A stretch of 64,000 nt of DNA from G965226155 sp965226155 (GCA_965226155.1 OZ245331.1:1984001-2048000), one strand, 5' to 3'. Positions 18,940 through 28,324 are shown, counted from the first letter of the stretch. Numbers and translations are program-made. Notes: a model not told the origin generated them from the sequence alone.

Positions 18940-19911
18940 TTAAAAATAGTTGGTTAAAAAATTAGGAATCCGTTGCTCCAGCCAGAATTCCGGTGTCCAA
19001 GGCATGGATCCGCCTACGAACCCAACATGCCCTCCATTATCAGATACTTCAAGAATAACACTTTTCGACAATTCATTATTACTCGGTATGGATTTCGGTG
19101 TCATGATTGGATCATTTCTAGCGTGTAATAATAAGGTGGGAATCCTGATCTTATTCAAATAGCTACGAGAACTGGAATGTGTGTAATAATCATCCGCATC
19201 AATAAAGCCGTGTATTGGCGCAGTAATTCTGTCATCAAACTTATACAACGTATCGAGAGAGGAGAGTTCAGCTGTTGTTAATTTATCATTGCGAGAGGCG
19301 AGTTTAGCTTGAGTTTTTTTATGTAGTAAACGGATTAATCGATGTTGATATAGGCGTGACAAGCCTTGTGACAAGTGTGATACACTGTCTTGCAACACAT
19401 AAGGTACCGAAACGGCGACAGCAGACTCAACTAACGATTCCTCACCGGACTCACCCAGGTATTTCAGCAGGGCGTTTCCACCTAAAGAATAACCAATGGC
19501 ACCAAGTGACGTTTGCGGATAACGTCGCCTGAGCGATTTCAACAAAAACGCGATATCACCGGTGTCACCTGAATGATAACTTCGATCTAGCCTGTTTACC
19601 TTGCCGCTGCAACCGCGGAAATGCATGAATACACCCCGCCATCCCTGATTATGGATTTTGGCCATGATTGATTGCGCATAATGTGAGGAGATGCATCCCT
19701 CAAGGCCATGAAAAACTGCGACGATAGGACCCGAGGTGTTACCTGTCCAGCACAAGTCTACGAAATCGCCGTCTGGCAATTCCAGACATTCTGGGTGGTA
19801 GTTTAGTTCGGGTAACTTCCGGAGTAAGTAAGGCCATATAGTTTGGGAATGGCCATCAGGTAGCCACCACGCAGGTTTAAATTTACTCTGAACTATCTTC
19901 CCACACGACAT
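18940..19911 (-). CDS. YheT-family alpha/beta hydrolase
   Basis: 323-aa alpha/beta-hydrolase of the YheT (AB-hydrolase 4) family, probably an esterase or acyl hydrolase of unknown substrate. Visible features are the N-terminal WWLPDGHSQTIWPYL motif, the oxyanion region VFHGLEGCISSHY, the nucleophile elbow GYSLGGN at about 142-148, an acid in HARNDPIMTP and the catalytic His in NGGHVGFVGG. It sits between ygfZ and dsbB. Confidence 0.87.
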   Translation of the reverse strand: MSCGKIVQSKFKPAWWLPDGHSQTIWPYLLRKLPELNYHPECLELPDGDFVDLCWTGNTSGPIVAVFHGLEGCISSHYAQSIMAKIHNQGWRGVFMHFRGCSGKVNRLDRSYHSGDTGDIAFLLKSLRRRYPQTSLGAIGYSLGGNALLKYLGESGEESLVESAVAVSVPYVLQDSVSHLSQGLSRLYQHRLIRLLHKKTQAKLASRNDKLTTAELSSLDTLYKFDDRITAPIHGFIDADDYYTHSSSRSYLNKIRIPTLLLHARNDPIMTPKSIPSNNELSKSVILEVSDNGGHVGFVGGSMPWTPEFWLEQRIPNFLTNYF

Positions 19912-19934
19912 GACTGGAATTATATAATTACTAA

Positions 19935-20858
19935 CTAATAGGGAAGAGGTGTGAGTGTCAGGCGAGGACCGTCCGGACTTCCTGCAAAAAGTGTGTACTT
20001 TTCAGCTTGTTCAATATTAATGACCGCGAGCATCCATACTGTTTTATTGTTGTTGGGTTCCAAATTGATGATGATTCCGCTGGATGATTGCATTTCCTTA
20101 CAGAAGATTTTGCTGCCGGGTTCAGGAACACTATCGGTATCCAGTCGAGCGAGGCACATGCGGTTTTTCAGTTTTTGGCGAAAATATACCCTTGCGACGA
20201 CTTCTTGCCCGGGATAACAACCTTTGTCAAAACTTAACCCGCCAATCAGATCAAGGTTGAGTTCTTGGGGCAGAAACTGTTCACTCGTTTTTTCGAGTAT
20301 CCATGGTAAGCCATCGCGGATGTCATAGTATTTCCAGATTTTTGCGTCAACTAGCTCAATCAAATTCTGAAAGTGTTTTATGGTAGATCCTGTGTTGTTT
20401 CCCTGCTCAATCACCAAAGCTCGGGTTGCTTCATGCCCGGCCATGGTAGCAATGAGTGTATCCTTGTAGTCCACAGCTTGATAAGGGCCGGGCAATTGGA
20501 GATTCGTCATCGCTTGCAGATTATCGATTGCCTTTTCTCCGATAAATCCAGCACATTGGTATTTACCAGTCTGATTTTTTATTGTTACTGCGGATCGGAA
20601 TATGTACGTTTGTAACCAATCACAGAAACGATCAGTAAGTTCGAGCGGTGTAATTAGTAGGAATCTATTTTTTAATCTGAGTAGTAAGAAAGTTGTAACT
20701 ACCTGTCCTTTCGGATTGCACCATGCACATGGTTTTATCTGGTACTCTACCTGCTCGTTTATATCACCGGTAAATTGAGCGTTGACGAATGTATCTGAAT
20801 CAGCACCACTGATTTCTATAATGCCCAGGTGGGAAAGATTAGTAATTAGTTCATCCAT
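19935..20858 (-). CDS. ygfZ: YgfZ folate-binding Fe-S cluster protein
   Basis: 307-aa tetrahydrofolate-binding protein (IBA57 family) that supports assembly or repair of [4Fe-4S] clusters. The family motif KGCYPGQE is at about 212-219. The gene follows sdhE, a common neighbour, and fits a cluster around succinate dehydrogenase, which needs three Fe-S centres. Confidence 0.9.
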   Translation of the reverse strand: MDELITNLSHLGIIEISGADSDTFVNAQFTGDINEQVEYQIKPCAWCNPKGQVVTTFLLLRLKNRFLLITPLELTDRFCDWLQTYIFRSAVTIKNQTGKYQCAGFIGEKAIDNLQAMTNLQLPGPYQAVDYKDTLIATMAGHEATRALVIEQGNNTGSTIKHFQNLIELVDAKIWKYYDIRDGLPWILEKTSEQFLPQELNLDLIGGLSFDKGCYPGQEVVARVYFRQKLKNRMCLARLDTDSVPEPGSKIFCKEMQSSSGIIINLEPNNNKTVWMLAVINIEQAEKYTLFAGSPDGPRLTLTPLPY

Positions 20859-20886
20859 GTAGTTGGGTTAATTCTGGATAAAATGA

Positions 20887-21141
20887 TTAAGTTAGTTTGC
20901 TCTTAACCAGAAAATCTATCAATGGTAAGTAGTCATGATTAGTTGGGGTTGATTTGCCTGTAATCCATGCGTAAATATCCAGATCTGCTTCGTCGAGGAA
21001 TATTTCAAACGTTTGCTTTTGTTGATCAGATAACTGGTCGTACTGATGGTTGAGAAACTGTTCCAGCAATAGATCCATTTCCCTAATTCCACGCCGACAT
21101 CGCCAAAGTAGACGGGAACGTTTGTTGTCGCTGTCTTGCAC
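20887..21141 (-). CDS. sdhE: SdhE, SDH flavinylation factor
   Basis: 84-aa soluble protein (SDHAF2/YgfY family) required for covalent attachment of FAD to SdhA. The functional RGxxE motif is seen as RRGIRE at residues 16-21. It starts 3 bp after the sdhB stop. Its usual partner ygfX is found, IS-interrupted, at the far end of the sdh cluster. Confidence 0.93.
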   Translation of the reverse strand: MQDSDNKRSRLLWRCRRGIREMDLLLEQFLNHQYDQLSDQQKQTFEIFLDEADLDIYAWITGKSTPTNHDYLPLIDFLVKSKLT

Positions 21142-21144
21142 TTG

Positions 21145-21927
21145 TTACATCGTGCGGGTAACAAGTAACTTTTTAATCTCGGCGATAGATTTGGCCGGGT
21201 TAAGCCCCTTTGGACAGGTGTTGGTGCAGTTCATGATAGTGTGACAGCGGTATAACCGGAAAGGGTCTTCTAGTTCATCAAGTCGTTCCCCTGTATTCTC
21301 ATCGCGACTGTCGACTATCCAGCGGTATGCCTGTAACAGGATAGCTGGACCGAGATAGCGGTCGCTATTCCACCAGTAGCTTGGACAGGCAGTAGAACAA
21401 CAGGCACACAAAATACATTCGTATAATCCATCAAGTTTTTCACGGTCTTCCTTAGACTGCAACCGCTCACGATCCGGTGGAGGAGGGGATTGGGTTTGCA
21501 TCCAAGGTTTTATAGAGGAGTACTGTGCATAGAAATGTGTCAGATCAGGGACGAGGTCTTTTATAACTTCCATATGTGGCAGAGGGTAGACAGGAATGTC
21601 TCCTTTAATGTCAGCTATATCTTTGGTACAAGCAAGGGTGTTGGTGCCATCTATATTCATGGCACACGACCCACAAATCCCTTCTCGGCATGATCTTCGG
21701 AATGTTAAAGTGGGATCAATATCGTTTTTGATATAAATCAGGGCGTCCAGTACCATAGGGCCACATTGGTCGAGATTAATTTCATATCGATCGACTCTTG
21801 GATTTTCGCCGCTATCAGGATCCCAACGATAGATACGTATGGTTTTTTTGTTCTTCTCCCCGTTAGAAGCAGGGTAAGATTTACCAGATTTGATTTTAGA
21901 ATTTTTCGGAAGTATAAACTCTGCCAT
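21145..21927 (-). CDS. sdhB: succinate dehydrogenase iron-sulfur subunit
   Basis: SdhB, 260 aa, of the alphaproteobacterial/mitochondrial type. It has a [2Fe-2S] site (SCREGICGSCAMNIDG), and [4Fe-4S] and [3Fe-4S] ligands (CILCACCSTACP; CHTIMNCTNTCPKGLNP). The true start is the ATG at 21927 (MAEFILP); an in-frame upstream extension to 22002 comes from the adjacent IS30 and should not be used. The IS end lies 27 bp upstream of this start, between sdhA and sdhB. Confidence 0.95.
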   Translation of the reverse strand: MAEFILPKNSKIKSGKSYPASNGEKNKKTIRIYRWDPDSGENPRVDRYEINLDQCGPMVLDALIYIKNDIDPTLTFRRSCREGICGSCAMNIDGTNTLACTKDIADIKGDIPVYPLPHMEVIKDLVPDLTHFYAQYSSIKPWMQTQSPPPPDRERLQSKEDREKLDGLYECILCACCSTACPSYWWNSDRYLGPAILLQAYRWIVDSRDENTGERLDELEDPFRLYRCHTIMNCTNTCPKGLNPAKSIAEIKKLLVTRTM

Positions 21928-21954
21928 TTTATAAGTGTCTCGTAGTTTTAATTT

Positions 21955-23022
21955 CGCGGATTCAACTTTGAAGTGCAACGTTGATGTTAAAAAAGACTTC
22001 ATGTGGTGTTTTTGAATTAAGTGTTTTTCTGGGACGGTGATTGAGTTTTTTCATGACCAAGTTTAACTGCTTTTGTGTAATCGTGCTGAAGTCCATTTTC
22101 TTTGGGAAGTACTGTCGAATGAGACCATTGATATTTTCATTTAAACCCCGTTCCCAGGAGGCATAAGGATGTGCAAAATAGAACCCCGCGTTCAATTGTT
22201 GAGCAATAACCTCATGCTCAGCAAATTCTTTTCCATTATCCGAGGTGATCGTGTGAACCGACGCCTTCATATTAGACAACAATCGCACGATAGCTTGCCT
22301 GACGGCAGAGGCAGTTCGTCGTTTCACCTGTGCAATCAAGGTGTACATCGACTTGCGCTCGCTCAAGGTGACCAGCGCCTGTCGATGGCCTTTGCCGATG
22401 ACGGTGTCCACTTCCCAGTCACCGATGCGTGTCTTCCTGTTCACAATGGCGGGACGCTTATCAATGCTGCCCTGATTCACCAGAACCTCACGACGTTGAT
22501 AACTACCATAACGCTTCTTTCGTTTCTTCTGGCAACGCAAGTACCGGTACAGCTCACCGCCGTCTGCCTTGTCCTGGTATATGTAGTGATATATCCATTC
22601 ATGACTCAGAGCGATACCTTCTCGTTTATGCAACCAGTCACTGATTTGCTCAGGACTCCATTCGTCCCGCAGCCAGACCTCTACTCGCTCCCACAAGGTC
22701 GTGGGGAGTCGCTGTTGTTGGCTGGCTTCTCGACGCGCTTGCCGGAGCAACTGAGCTTGGCGGGGTCGATAGCCTCTCAAGCCACGGTTGCGTCTGAGTT
22801 CACGGCTAATAGTAGATTTATGCACGCCTATCAAGGCGGCTATCTCCGTTTGTGTATGTCCTGCTTTCATCAGGGCGTAAATCTGGTAACGTTGATGCTC
22901 GGTAAGCTGTGTGTAGTGTCTCATCTGTGCCTCTCTTTCTTGCTGGAACGAAAGGTAAGGATGCTACCGCAGCTTGCCGTTCGTGCCACCTAATTGAGTT
23001 GCACTTACAAATTGAATTCACG
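21955..23022 (-). mobile_element. IS30-family element, copy 2 (in sdh operon)
   Basis: Complete 1068-bp copy, with CGCGGATTCAAC at 21955 and the other end GAATTCACG at 23022. The imperfect terminal repeats match at 18 of 22 inner positions. Flanks read on the element strand are AAC and AAA, a near but not exact 3-bp duplication. It lies between the sdhA stop and sdhB start, in the same direction as the operon. Confidence 0.95.
21962..22924 (-). CDS. IS30-family transposase (intact)
   Basis: 320-aa DDE transposase. The N-terminal helix-turn-helix (residues 1-50; TEIAALIGVHKSTISRELRRN) is followed by the catalytic domain with D in WEVDTV, D in TSDNGKEF and E in RGLNENINGLIRQY, the D(33-34)E pattern of the family. 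This is one of three copies in the window (with those at 26034 and 42705) with an unbroken frame, so it could supply transposase to defective copies. Confidence 0.95.
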   Translation of the reverse strand: MRHYTQLTEHQRYQIYALMKAGHTQTEIAALIGVHKSTISRELRRNRGLRGYRPRQAQLLRQARREASQQQRLPTTLWERVEVWLRDEWSPEQISDWLHKREGIALSHEWIYHYIYQDKADGGELYRYLRCQKKRKKRYGSYQRREVLVNQGSIDKRPAIVNRKTRIGDWEVDTVIGKGHRQALVTLSERKSMYTLIAQVKRRTASAVRQAIVRLLSNMKASVHTITSDNGKEFAEHEVIAQQLNAGFYFAHPYASWERGLNENINGLIRQYFPKKMDFSTITQKQLNLVMKKLNHRPRKTLNSKTPHEVFFNINVALQS

Positions 23023-23024
23023 GT

Positions 23025-24818
23025 TTAATATACGCGCTTTTTAGGTGGAAACACCTGGACTTCATCTGTCATGGTATGCATATGTACCGACCGGTAGTCA
23101 AAATGGACGGATCCTGATGCTGGATCGAGCCAAGACATGGTATGTTTCATCCAGTTTTCATCATCACGCTCTGCATAATCCTCGCGAGCGTGGGCACCAC
23201 GACTCTCTTTACGATTTTCTGCTGAACAGATCGTTACCATGGCGCATTGAAGAAGATTCTCAAGTTCAAATGTTTCGATTAGATCCGTATTCCATATCAT
23301 TGATTGATCCGACACGTTGACATCTTTGAATGAATCATAAATAGCTTGTAGTTGACTTACGCCTTCTTGGAGCACATCACCAGTACGAAATACTGCAGCA
23401 TTGTTCTGCATCGCTTTTTGCATGTTCAGACGAATTTCCGATGTTCGTAAGCTGCCTTTAGCATTACGCAGTTTATCTAGTCGTGATATCGTTTCCTCTC
23501 CTGCATCTTTTGGCAGTGTTTTATGTGAGCTGTTTGGTTTGATTGTTTCTGAGGCGCATATCGCAGCGGCGCGTCCGAATACGATCAAGTCAAGTAGACT
23601 GTTAGAGCCTAGTCGGTTTGCTCCGTGAACTGATACACAGGCGGCTTCACCTATGGCCATTAAGCCAGGAACAACATGCTGTGGATCGCCGTTCTTCTTA
23701 GTGACCACCTGACCGCGAATATTAGTTGGAATGCCGCCCATGTTGTAGTGCACGGTAGGAAGTACGGGGATCGGTTGTTTGCTGACATCAACACCAGCAA
23801 ATATTTTCGCAGATTCCGCAATACCCGGTAGTCGTTCATGAATAATTTCAGGTCCAAGGTGCTCCAGATGTAAAAAGACATGGTCTTTTCCTTTACCCAC
23901 ACCGCGTCCTTCTCGTATCTCCATGGTCATTGATCGACTGACGACATCTCGAGAAGCCAAATCTTTTGCCGATGGGGCGTATCGCTCCATAAACCGTTCC
24001 CCTTCGGAATTGGTGAGATAACCGCCTTCACCGCGGACACCCTCAGTAATCAAACAACCAGCTCCGTATATGCCAGTCGGGTGGAATTGCACAAATTCCA
24101 TATCCATGAGAGGTAAGCCAGCACGTAATACCATGGCATTTCCGTCACCCGTGCAGGTATGTGCTGACGTACATGAGAAATAAGATCGGCCATAACCACC
24201 GGTAGCCAAGACGACAGTGTGAGCAAGGAAACGGTGTAGTGTTCCATTATCCATGTTCCAAGCGATTACGCCCCTACAAGCCCCCTCGTCATCCATAATG
24301 AGATCAATTGCGAAATATTCGATATAGAACTCTGCTTCATGTTTGAGAGATTGTTGATACAGAGTGTGGAGTATTGCGTGCCCAGTTCGATCAGCAGCGG
24401 CACAGGTGCGTTGTGCAATGCCTTCTCCATAATTGGTTGTCATACCACCAAATGGCCTCTGATATATTTTTCCTTCTTCAGTACGTGAAAACGGCACGCC
24501 ATAATGTTCTAGTTCAATGACGGCTGGGATAGCTTCCCGGCACATATATTCTATGGAGTCCTGGTCGCCCAACCAGTCAGACCCTTTTATGGTGTCATAC
24601 ATATGCCAGCGCCAGTTGTCTGTTCCCATATTACCGAGTGCTGCACTCATGCCGCCTTGCGCAGCAACAGTGTGGCTACGGGTCGGGAATACTTTGCTTA
24701 TGCAAGCTGTTTTCAGACCCTTTTCTGCCATACCAAATGTCGCACGTAGACCTGCACCACCCGCACCGACCACTACGAGATCATATTCGTGATCGATAAA
24801 TTCATATGTTCCTGTCAT
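23025..24818 (-). CDS. sdhA: succinate dehydrogenase flavoprotein subunit
   Basis: SdhA, 597 aa, oxidises succinate to fumarate. It has the FAD-binding GAGGAGLRA near residues 17-25, the covalent flavin region RSHTVAAQGG, the active-site stretch QFHPTGIYGAG, and the C-terminal capping with a conserved RSVHMHTM end. It is intact and in an sdhC-sdhD-sdhA order. The stop codon lies 2 bp from the IS30 end, so the insertion just missed the coding sequence. Confidence 0.97.
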   Translation of the reverse strand: MTGTYEFIDHEYDLVVVGAGGAGLRATFGMAEKGLKTACISKVFPTRSHTVAAQGGMSAALGNMGTDNWRWHMYDTIKGSDWLGDQDSIEYMCREAIPAVIELEHYGVPFSRTEEGKIYQRPFGGMTTNYGEGIAQRTCAAADRTGHAILHTLYQQSLKHEAEFYIEYFAIDLIMDDEGACRGVIAWNMDNGTLHRFLAHTVVLATGGYGRSYFSCTSAHTCTGDGNAMVLRAGLPLMDMEFVQFHPTGIYGAGCLITEGVRGEGGYLTNSEGERFMERYAPSAKDLASRDVVSRSMTMEIREGRGVGKGKDHVFLHLEHLGPEIIHERLPGIAESAKIFAGVDVSKQPIPVLPTVHYNMGGIPTNIRGQVVTKKNGDPQHVVPGLMAIGEAACVSVHGANRLGSNSLLDLIVFGRAAAICASETIKPNSSHKTLPKDAGEETISRLDKLRNAKGSLRTSEIRLNMQKAMQNNAAVFRTGDVLQEGVSQLQAIYDSFKDVNVSDQSMIWNTDLIETFELENLLQCAMVTICSAENRKESRGAHAREDYAERDDENWMKHTMSWLDPASGSVHFDYRSVHMHTMTDEVQVFPPKKRVY

Positions 24819-24824
24819 TGATTA

Positions 24825-25205
24825 TTATATCCCGATAAAGACTTTAATAATGGCTAACGCCGATGCAAGACCTGCAATAACTGCAAGGAATTTTACTAGC
24901 ATGATACACCCGATTTTTTGCCATTCTGATTCTATATAATCTTCAATGACAACCTGCATTCCCAACTGCGCATGAAAGAATAGAGCAGAAATAAATGCTA
25001 GAAATAATGCGGCGTTTAAAGGTGATGTTAACCAATTTTGGACATCAGTGTATCCCATAGATGTGGCATTAATAATGGAGCTCATAACCCAAAGTGTGAG
25101 TGGTACCAGCGCAACGGCAGTCAATCGTTGATACCACCAATGGTGGGTTCCCTGTTTTGCTGAGCCCAGGCCCCGAACTTTAGCAATGGGTGATTGCAGG
25201 TTCAC
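24825..25205 (-). CDS. sdhD: succinate dehydrogenase membrane anchor SdhD
   Basis: 126-aa anchor subunit with three transmembrane helices. The conserved heme-side motif FFHAQLGMQVVIEDYIE is present with its His. It binds quinone and heme b together with SdhC. Its start overlaps the sdhC stop by 4 bp and it ends 6 bp before sdhA. Confidence 0.93.
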   Translation of the reverse strand: MNLQSPIAKVRGLGSAKQGTHHWWYQRLTAVALVPLTLWVMSSIINATSMGYTDVQNWLTSPLNAALFLAFISALFFHAQLGMQVVIEDYIESEWQKIGCIMLVKFLAVIAGLASALAIIKVFIGI

Positions 25206-25585
25206 ATTCCACCTCGCAACAGCCAGGTTGACAGTGTGAGTAAGATTGTTATGAAAACGACAGCATAACCACTTAAATAGTAAGATTTAATTTCAAATCC
25301 ACTGCCTATGTCCCAAAACAAGTGCCGAATACCATTACAGAGATGAAAATATAATGAAAACGTAAACAACATCAGCAGAAGTTGTCCATACCAAGCATTC
25401 AGATGTTGTGATACCGATGAAAATGCTTGTGGTCCTGATGCAAGGGCCATCAGCCAATAACACAGCATTAATAATCCTAGACTTAGGAAAACACCCGTGG
25501 CCCTATGGGTAATGGATAAAACCATGGTTATCTGCCATTTGTATACAGACAAATGTGGTGATAGTGGCCCTTTTACAGATGCCAT
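25202..25585 (-). CDS. sdhC: succinate dehydrogenase cytochrome b556 subunit SdhC
   Basis: 127-aa anchor subunit with three transmembrane helices. It shows the SdhC signature RPLSPHL-like start (GPLSPHLSVYKW), SITHRATGVFLS and the heme-ligand helix HLCNGIRHLFWD. The type resembles alphaproteobacterial SdhC more than E. coli SdhC. It is the second gene of the operon after sdhAF4. Confidence 0.93.
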   Translation of the reverse strand: MASVKGPLSPHLSVYKWQITMVLSITHRATGVFLSLGLLMLCYWLMALASGPQAFSSVSQHLNAWYGQLLLMLFTFSLYFHLCNGIRHLFWDIGSGFEIKSYYLSGYAVVFITILLTLSTWLLRGGM

Positions 25586-25635
25586 TTTAAAGCTCCTAGT
25601 TCACAAATAGATTGCATAATAAAAGGACAGTTCGG

Positions 25636-25794
25636 TCAAAAATCTATACAACGACCTTTTCGTTCCCAATCTCCATAGCGAGTCGGCTCTAGGCCTTTTG
25701 GACCGCCTATCTCTTTAGTAAGGGTGTCTTTCGATTTAGGTCTTTCTTGTAGATTTTGTTGTGTTTTATCTTTATTTTTTTCGTTTATTGTCAT
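25636..25794 (-). CDS. SdhAF4-like assembly factor (DUF1674)
   Basis: Small protein of about 52 aa (from the ATG at 25794; a 65-aa version from 25833 is possible). The C-terminal half carries the DUF1674/SDHAF4 signature GGPKGLEPTRYGDWERKGRC ending at DF. SDHAF4 proteins bind flavinylated SdhA and help it join SdhB. The N-terminal half is charged and Gln/Lys-rich. It is placed 50 bp before sdhC on the same strand, which supports the assignment. Confidence 0.78.
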   Translation of the reverse strand: MTINEKNKDKTQQNLQERPKSKDTLTKEIGGPKGLEPTRYGDWERKGRCIDF

Positions 25795-26026
25795 TTTTTG
25801 AAGATGCATCCCAAGATTTAGATATTTTATCAAGAATTGGAGTAATGTGTTACTTGTTCACGCTTTGAAATGGACTTTTTTCTGTACAATCAGTACGACA
25901 TATCAGGATGATAGACATGAATAGGGATAATGGCGGGTTCGAACTACCGATACGGATTGAATACACCCTGCCTGCGTTGATCTTCTGGTTTATCTATATT
26001 TCACATTTTGGCGCAATAATAAGCAT

Positions 26027-27093
26027 CGCGGATTCAACTTTGAAGTGCAACGTTGATGTTAAAAAAGACTTCATGTGGTGTTTTTGAATTAAGTGTTTTT
26101 CTGGGACGGTGATTGAGTTTTTTCATGACCAAGTTTAACTGCTTTTGTGTAATCGTGCTGGAGTCCATTTTCTTTGGGAAGTACTGTCGAATGAGACCAT
26201 TGATATTTTCATTTAAACCCCGTTCCCAGGAGGCATAAGGATGTGCAAAATAGAACCCCGCGTTCAATTGTTGAGCAATAACCTCATGCTCAGCAAATTC
26301 TTTTCCATTATCCGAGGTGATCGTGTGAACCGACGCCTTCATATTAGACAACAATCGCACGATAGCTTGCCTGACGGCAGAGGCAGTTCGTCGTTTCACC
26401 TGTGCAATCAAGGTGTACATCGACTTGCGCTCGCTCAAGGTGACCAGCGCCTGTCGATGGCCTTTGCCGATGACGGTGTCCACTTCCCAGTCACCGATGC
26501 GTGTCTTCCTGTTCACAATGGCTGGACGCTTATCAATGCTGATCTGATTCACCAGAACCCCACGACGTTGATAACTACCATAACGCTTCTTTCGTTTCTT
26601 CTGGCAATGCAAGTACCGGTACAGCTCACCGCCGTCTGCCTTGTCCTGGTATATGTAGTGATATATCCATTCATGACTCAGAGCGATACCTTCTCGTTTA
26701 TGCAACCAGTCACTGATTTGCTCAGGACTCCATTCGTCCGGCAGCCAGACCGCTACTCGCTCCCACAAGGTCGTGGGGAGTCGCTGTTGTTGACTGGCTT
26801 CTCGACGCGCTTGCCAGAGCAACTGAGCTTGGCGGGGTCGATAGCCTCTCAAGCCACGGTTGCGTCTGAGTTCACGGCTAATAGTAGATTTATGCACGCC
26901 TATCAAGGCGGCTATCTCCGTTTGTGTATGTCCTGCTTTCATCAGGGCGTAAATCTGGTAACGTTGATGCTCGGTAAGCTGTGTGTAGTGTCTCATCTGT
27001 GCCTCTCTTTCTTGCTGGAACGAAAGGTAAGGATGCTACGCAGCTTGCCGTTCGTGCCACCTAATTGAGTTGCACTTACAAATTGAATTCACG
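26027..27093 (-). mobile_element. IS30-family element, copy 3
   Basis: Complete copy of 1067 bp (one base shorter than others: CTACGCAG where others have CTACCGCAG near its upstream end). It is flanked by a perfect 3-bp target duplication CAT (26024-26026 and 27094-27096). It disrupts the ygfX-like gene. Confidence 0.96.
26034..26996 (-). CDS. IS30-family transposase (intact)
   Basis: 320-aa transposase with an unbroken frame and all three catalytic residues. It differs from copy 2 at several residues (LWQAR, ERVAVWLPDEW, VNQISID, MDSSTI), some of which recur in other, otherwise different, copies. Confidence 0.95.
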   Translation of the reverse strand: MRHYTQLTEHQRYQIYALMKAGHTQTEIAALIGVHKSTISRELRRNRGLRGYRPRQAQLLWQARREASQQQRLPTTLWERVAVWLPDEWSPEQISDWLHKREGIALSHEWIYHYIYQDKADGGELYRYLHCQKKRKKRYGSYQRRGVLVNQISIDKRPAIVNRKTRIGDWEVDTVIGKGHRQALVTLSERKSMYTLIAQVKRRTASAVRQAIVRLLSNMKASVHTITSDNGKEFAEHEVIAQQLNAGFYFAHPYASWERGLNENINGLIRQYFPKKMDSSTITQKQLNLVMKKLNHRPRKTLNSKTPHEVFFNINVALQS

Positions 27094-27487
27094 CATTAAC
27101 CTTACCAGCCTCTCCCTATTTACCGAGATATTTCTAATATTGGTAGTTATCAGTAGTCTAGCCTTTTTAACTTATCGCCTTAATATACAGCAGAATCTTC
27201 ACGAACCGCTTGGCTTAATCCTCAACGCAGAAGATCAATGGATAGTAATCACCTCAATAAGAAAACAAGTGTATGTAAAATTAATTAAAGCTAGCATGCT
27301 TATGCCAACTTTGCTCGTCCTTGTATTAAGGGCAGAGAATAATAAAAAATACGTCTTTATCCTTACAGAGAATATGGTGGGTAAAGATACTATGTGCAGG
27401 CTGAGAGTAAGATTACGTTACCCAAAAATCAATACTTGAATAGTATCTTTAATAGGGAATTAACATTAGTTAGAGGCGTAATTAAGA

Positions 27488-28324
27488 TTATCTAAATAGC
27501 CTGATTTGCCAGGCTATCAAGAACTTTCTAATAGGGGTCAGTGCAATTTTGTGTTTCAGTAATTGACACCCGTCTTTTTGAATTTCGATACAAGTCGATC
27601 TGGCAATTCTGTTCATGATTAAATGATATGTCGGAATAGTGTTTTTGCCACTTTTTAGTTTACTATAGCTTGAATCAAGTTCATCTTCTATCCGCTTTAA
27701 TAAGTCTTTAAACAATAACGTTGATAAATCTTTTTCAGCAAGGACACTTAGATTGTCTCTGGGTAGTTGGTGTTTTTCTAGTAGTTCGCCTGGCAGGAAA
27801 TTATAACCTTTTGAGGTAAGTATTTTTAGATTTTGAAGTAAATCCAGAGTAAAAATAATTCCTCCGTTACGAGTAGTCAGTGACAGAGTGGTATCCTTAA
27901 TAGGTGAGGATAACCTTGAAGCGCAATTCCATATTTGTCCTAGCCCCTGAGAAAATTGATTAAGCCAATCATCTAATGTCACTATAACTGGTGTGGAGAC
28001 TATAGATTCAAGGGTTGTCATGTAGATCAGAAAGGGAGATGCATTGTCTAGTATTTCTTTGAGAAAAGGACGTAATTGTATTGTAACCGGATGTCTAGCT
28101 TGACCTTGAAAGAGTCTTTCTATCTCTTCTGACCACCATTGCAATTTTAAACGAGTGACTCCCGGATCTGGGGAGTCAGAAAGACATTCAATTATTTCAT
28201 AATGCAGAGCAAATATAATAAATAACTGCTTCTTTATTTCATCGGATTCAAACAGGGTTGCATAATAAAGATTTGATCCATCTGGTGCGGCTTTCCCTTT
28301 GCAATAATTATCCTGATCCGTCAT
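27488..28324 (-). CDS. squalene/phytoene synthase-like protein (NDUFAF6-like)
   Basis: 278-aa protein related to the squalene/phytoene synthase family. The substrate-facing Asp-rich motifs (DxxxD) are not evident. Instead it has the pattern of the non-catalytic NDUFAF6-type branch: ALHYEIIECLSD, then RLKLQWWSEEIERLFQG and HPVTIQL. In eukaryotes that branch aids complex I assembly; the role in bacteria is unknown. Its start overlaps the gph stop by 4 bp, in a ubiG-gph-this gene operon. Confidence 0.7.
   Translation of the reverse strand: MTDQDNYCKGKAAPDGSNLYYATLFESDEIKKQLFIIFALHYEIIECLSDSPDPGVTRLKLQWWSEEIERLFQGQARHPVTIQLRPFLKEILDNASPFLIYMTTLESIVSTPVIVTLDDWLNQFSQGLGQIWNCASRLSSPIKDTTLSLTTRNGGIIFTLDLLQNLKILTSKGYNFLPGELLEKHQLPRDNLSVLAEKDLSTLLFKDLLKRIEDELDSSYSKLKSGKNTIPTYHLIMNRIARSTCIEIQKDGCQLLKHKIALTPIRKFLIAWQIRLFR

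Larger units (their letters stand above)
25917..27439 (+). pseudogene. YgfX-like membrane protein, interrupted by IS30
   Basis: Two gene pieces (25917-26026 and 27094-27439) flank IS30 copy 3. Removing the element and one CAT duplication restores a single frame of about 150 aa, with two N-terminal transmembrane helices (ALIFWFIYISHF...; FLILVVISSLAFL), a basic middle and a C-terminal end RLRVRLRYP typical of YgfX. YgfX is a small inner-membrane protein usually encoded with sdhE. The identification rests on length, topology and neighbourhood, so it is moderately sure; the interruption itself is clear. Confidence 0.65.
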
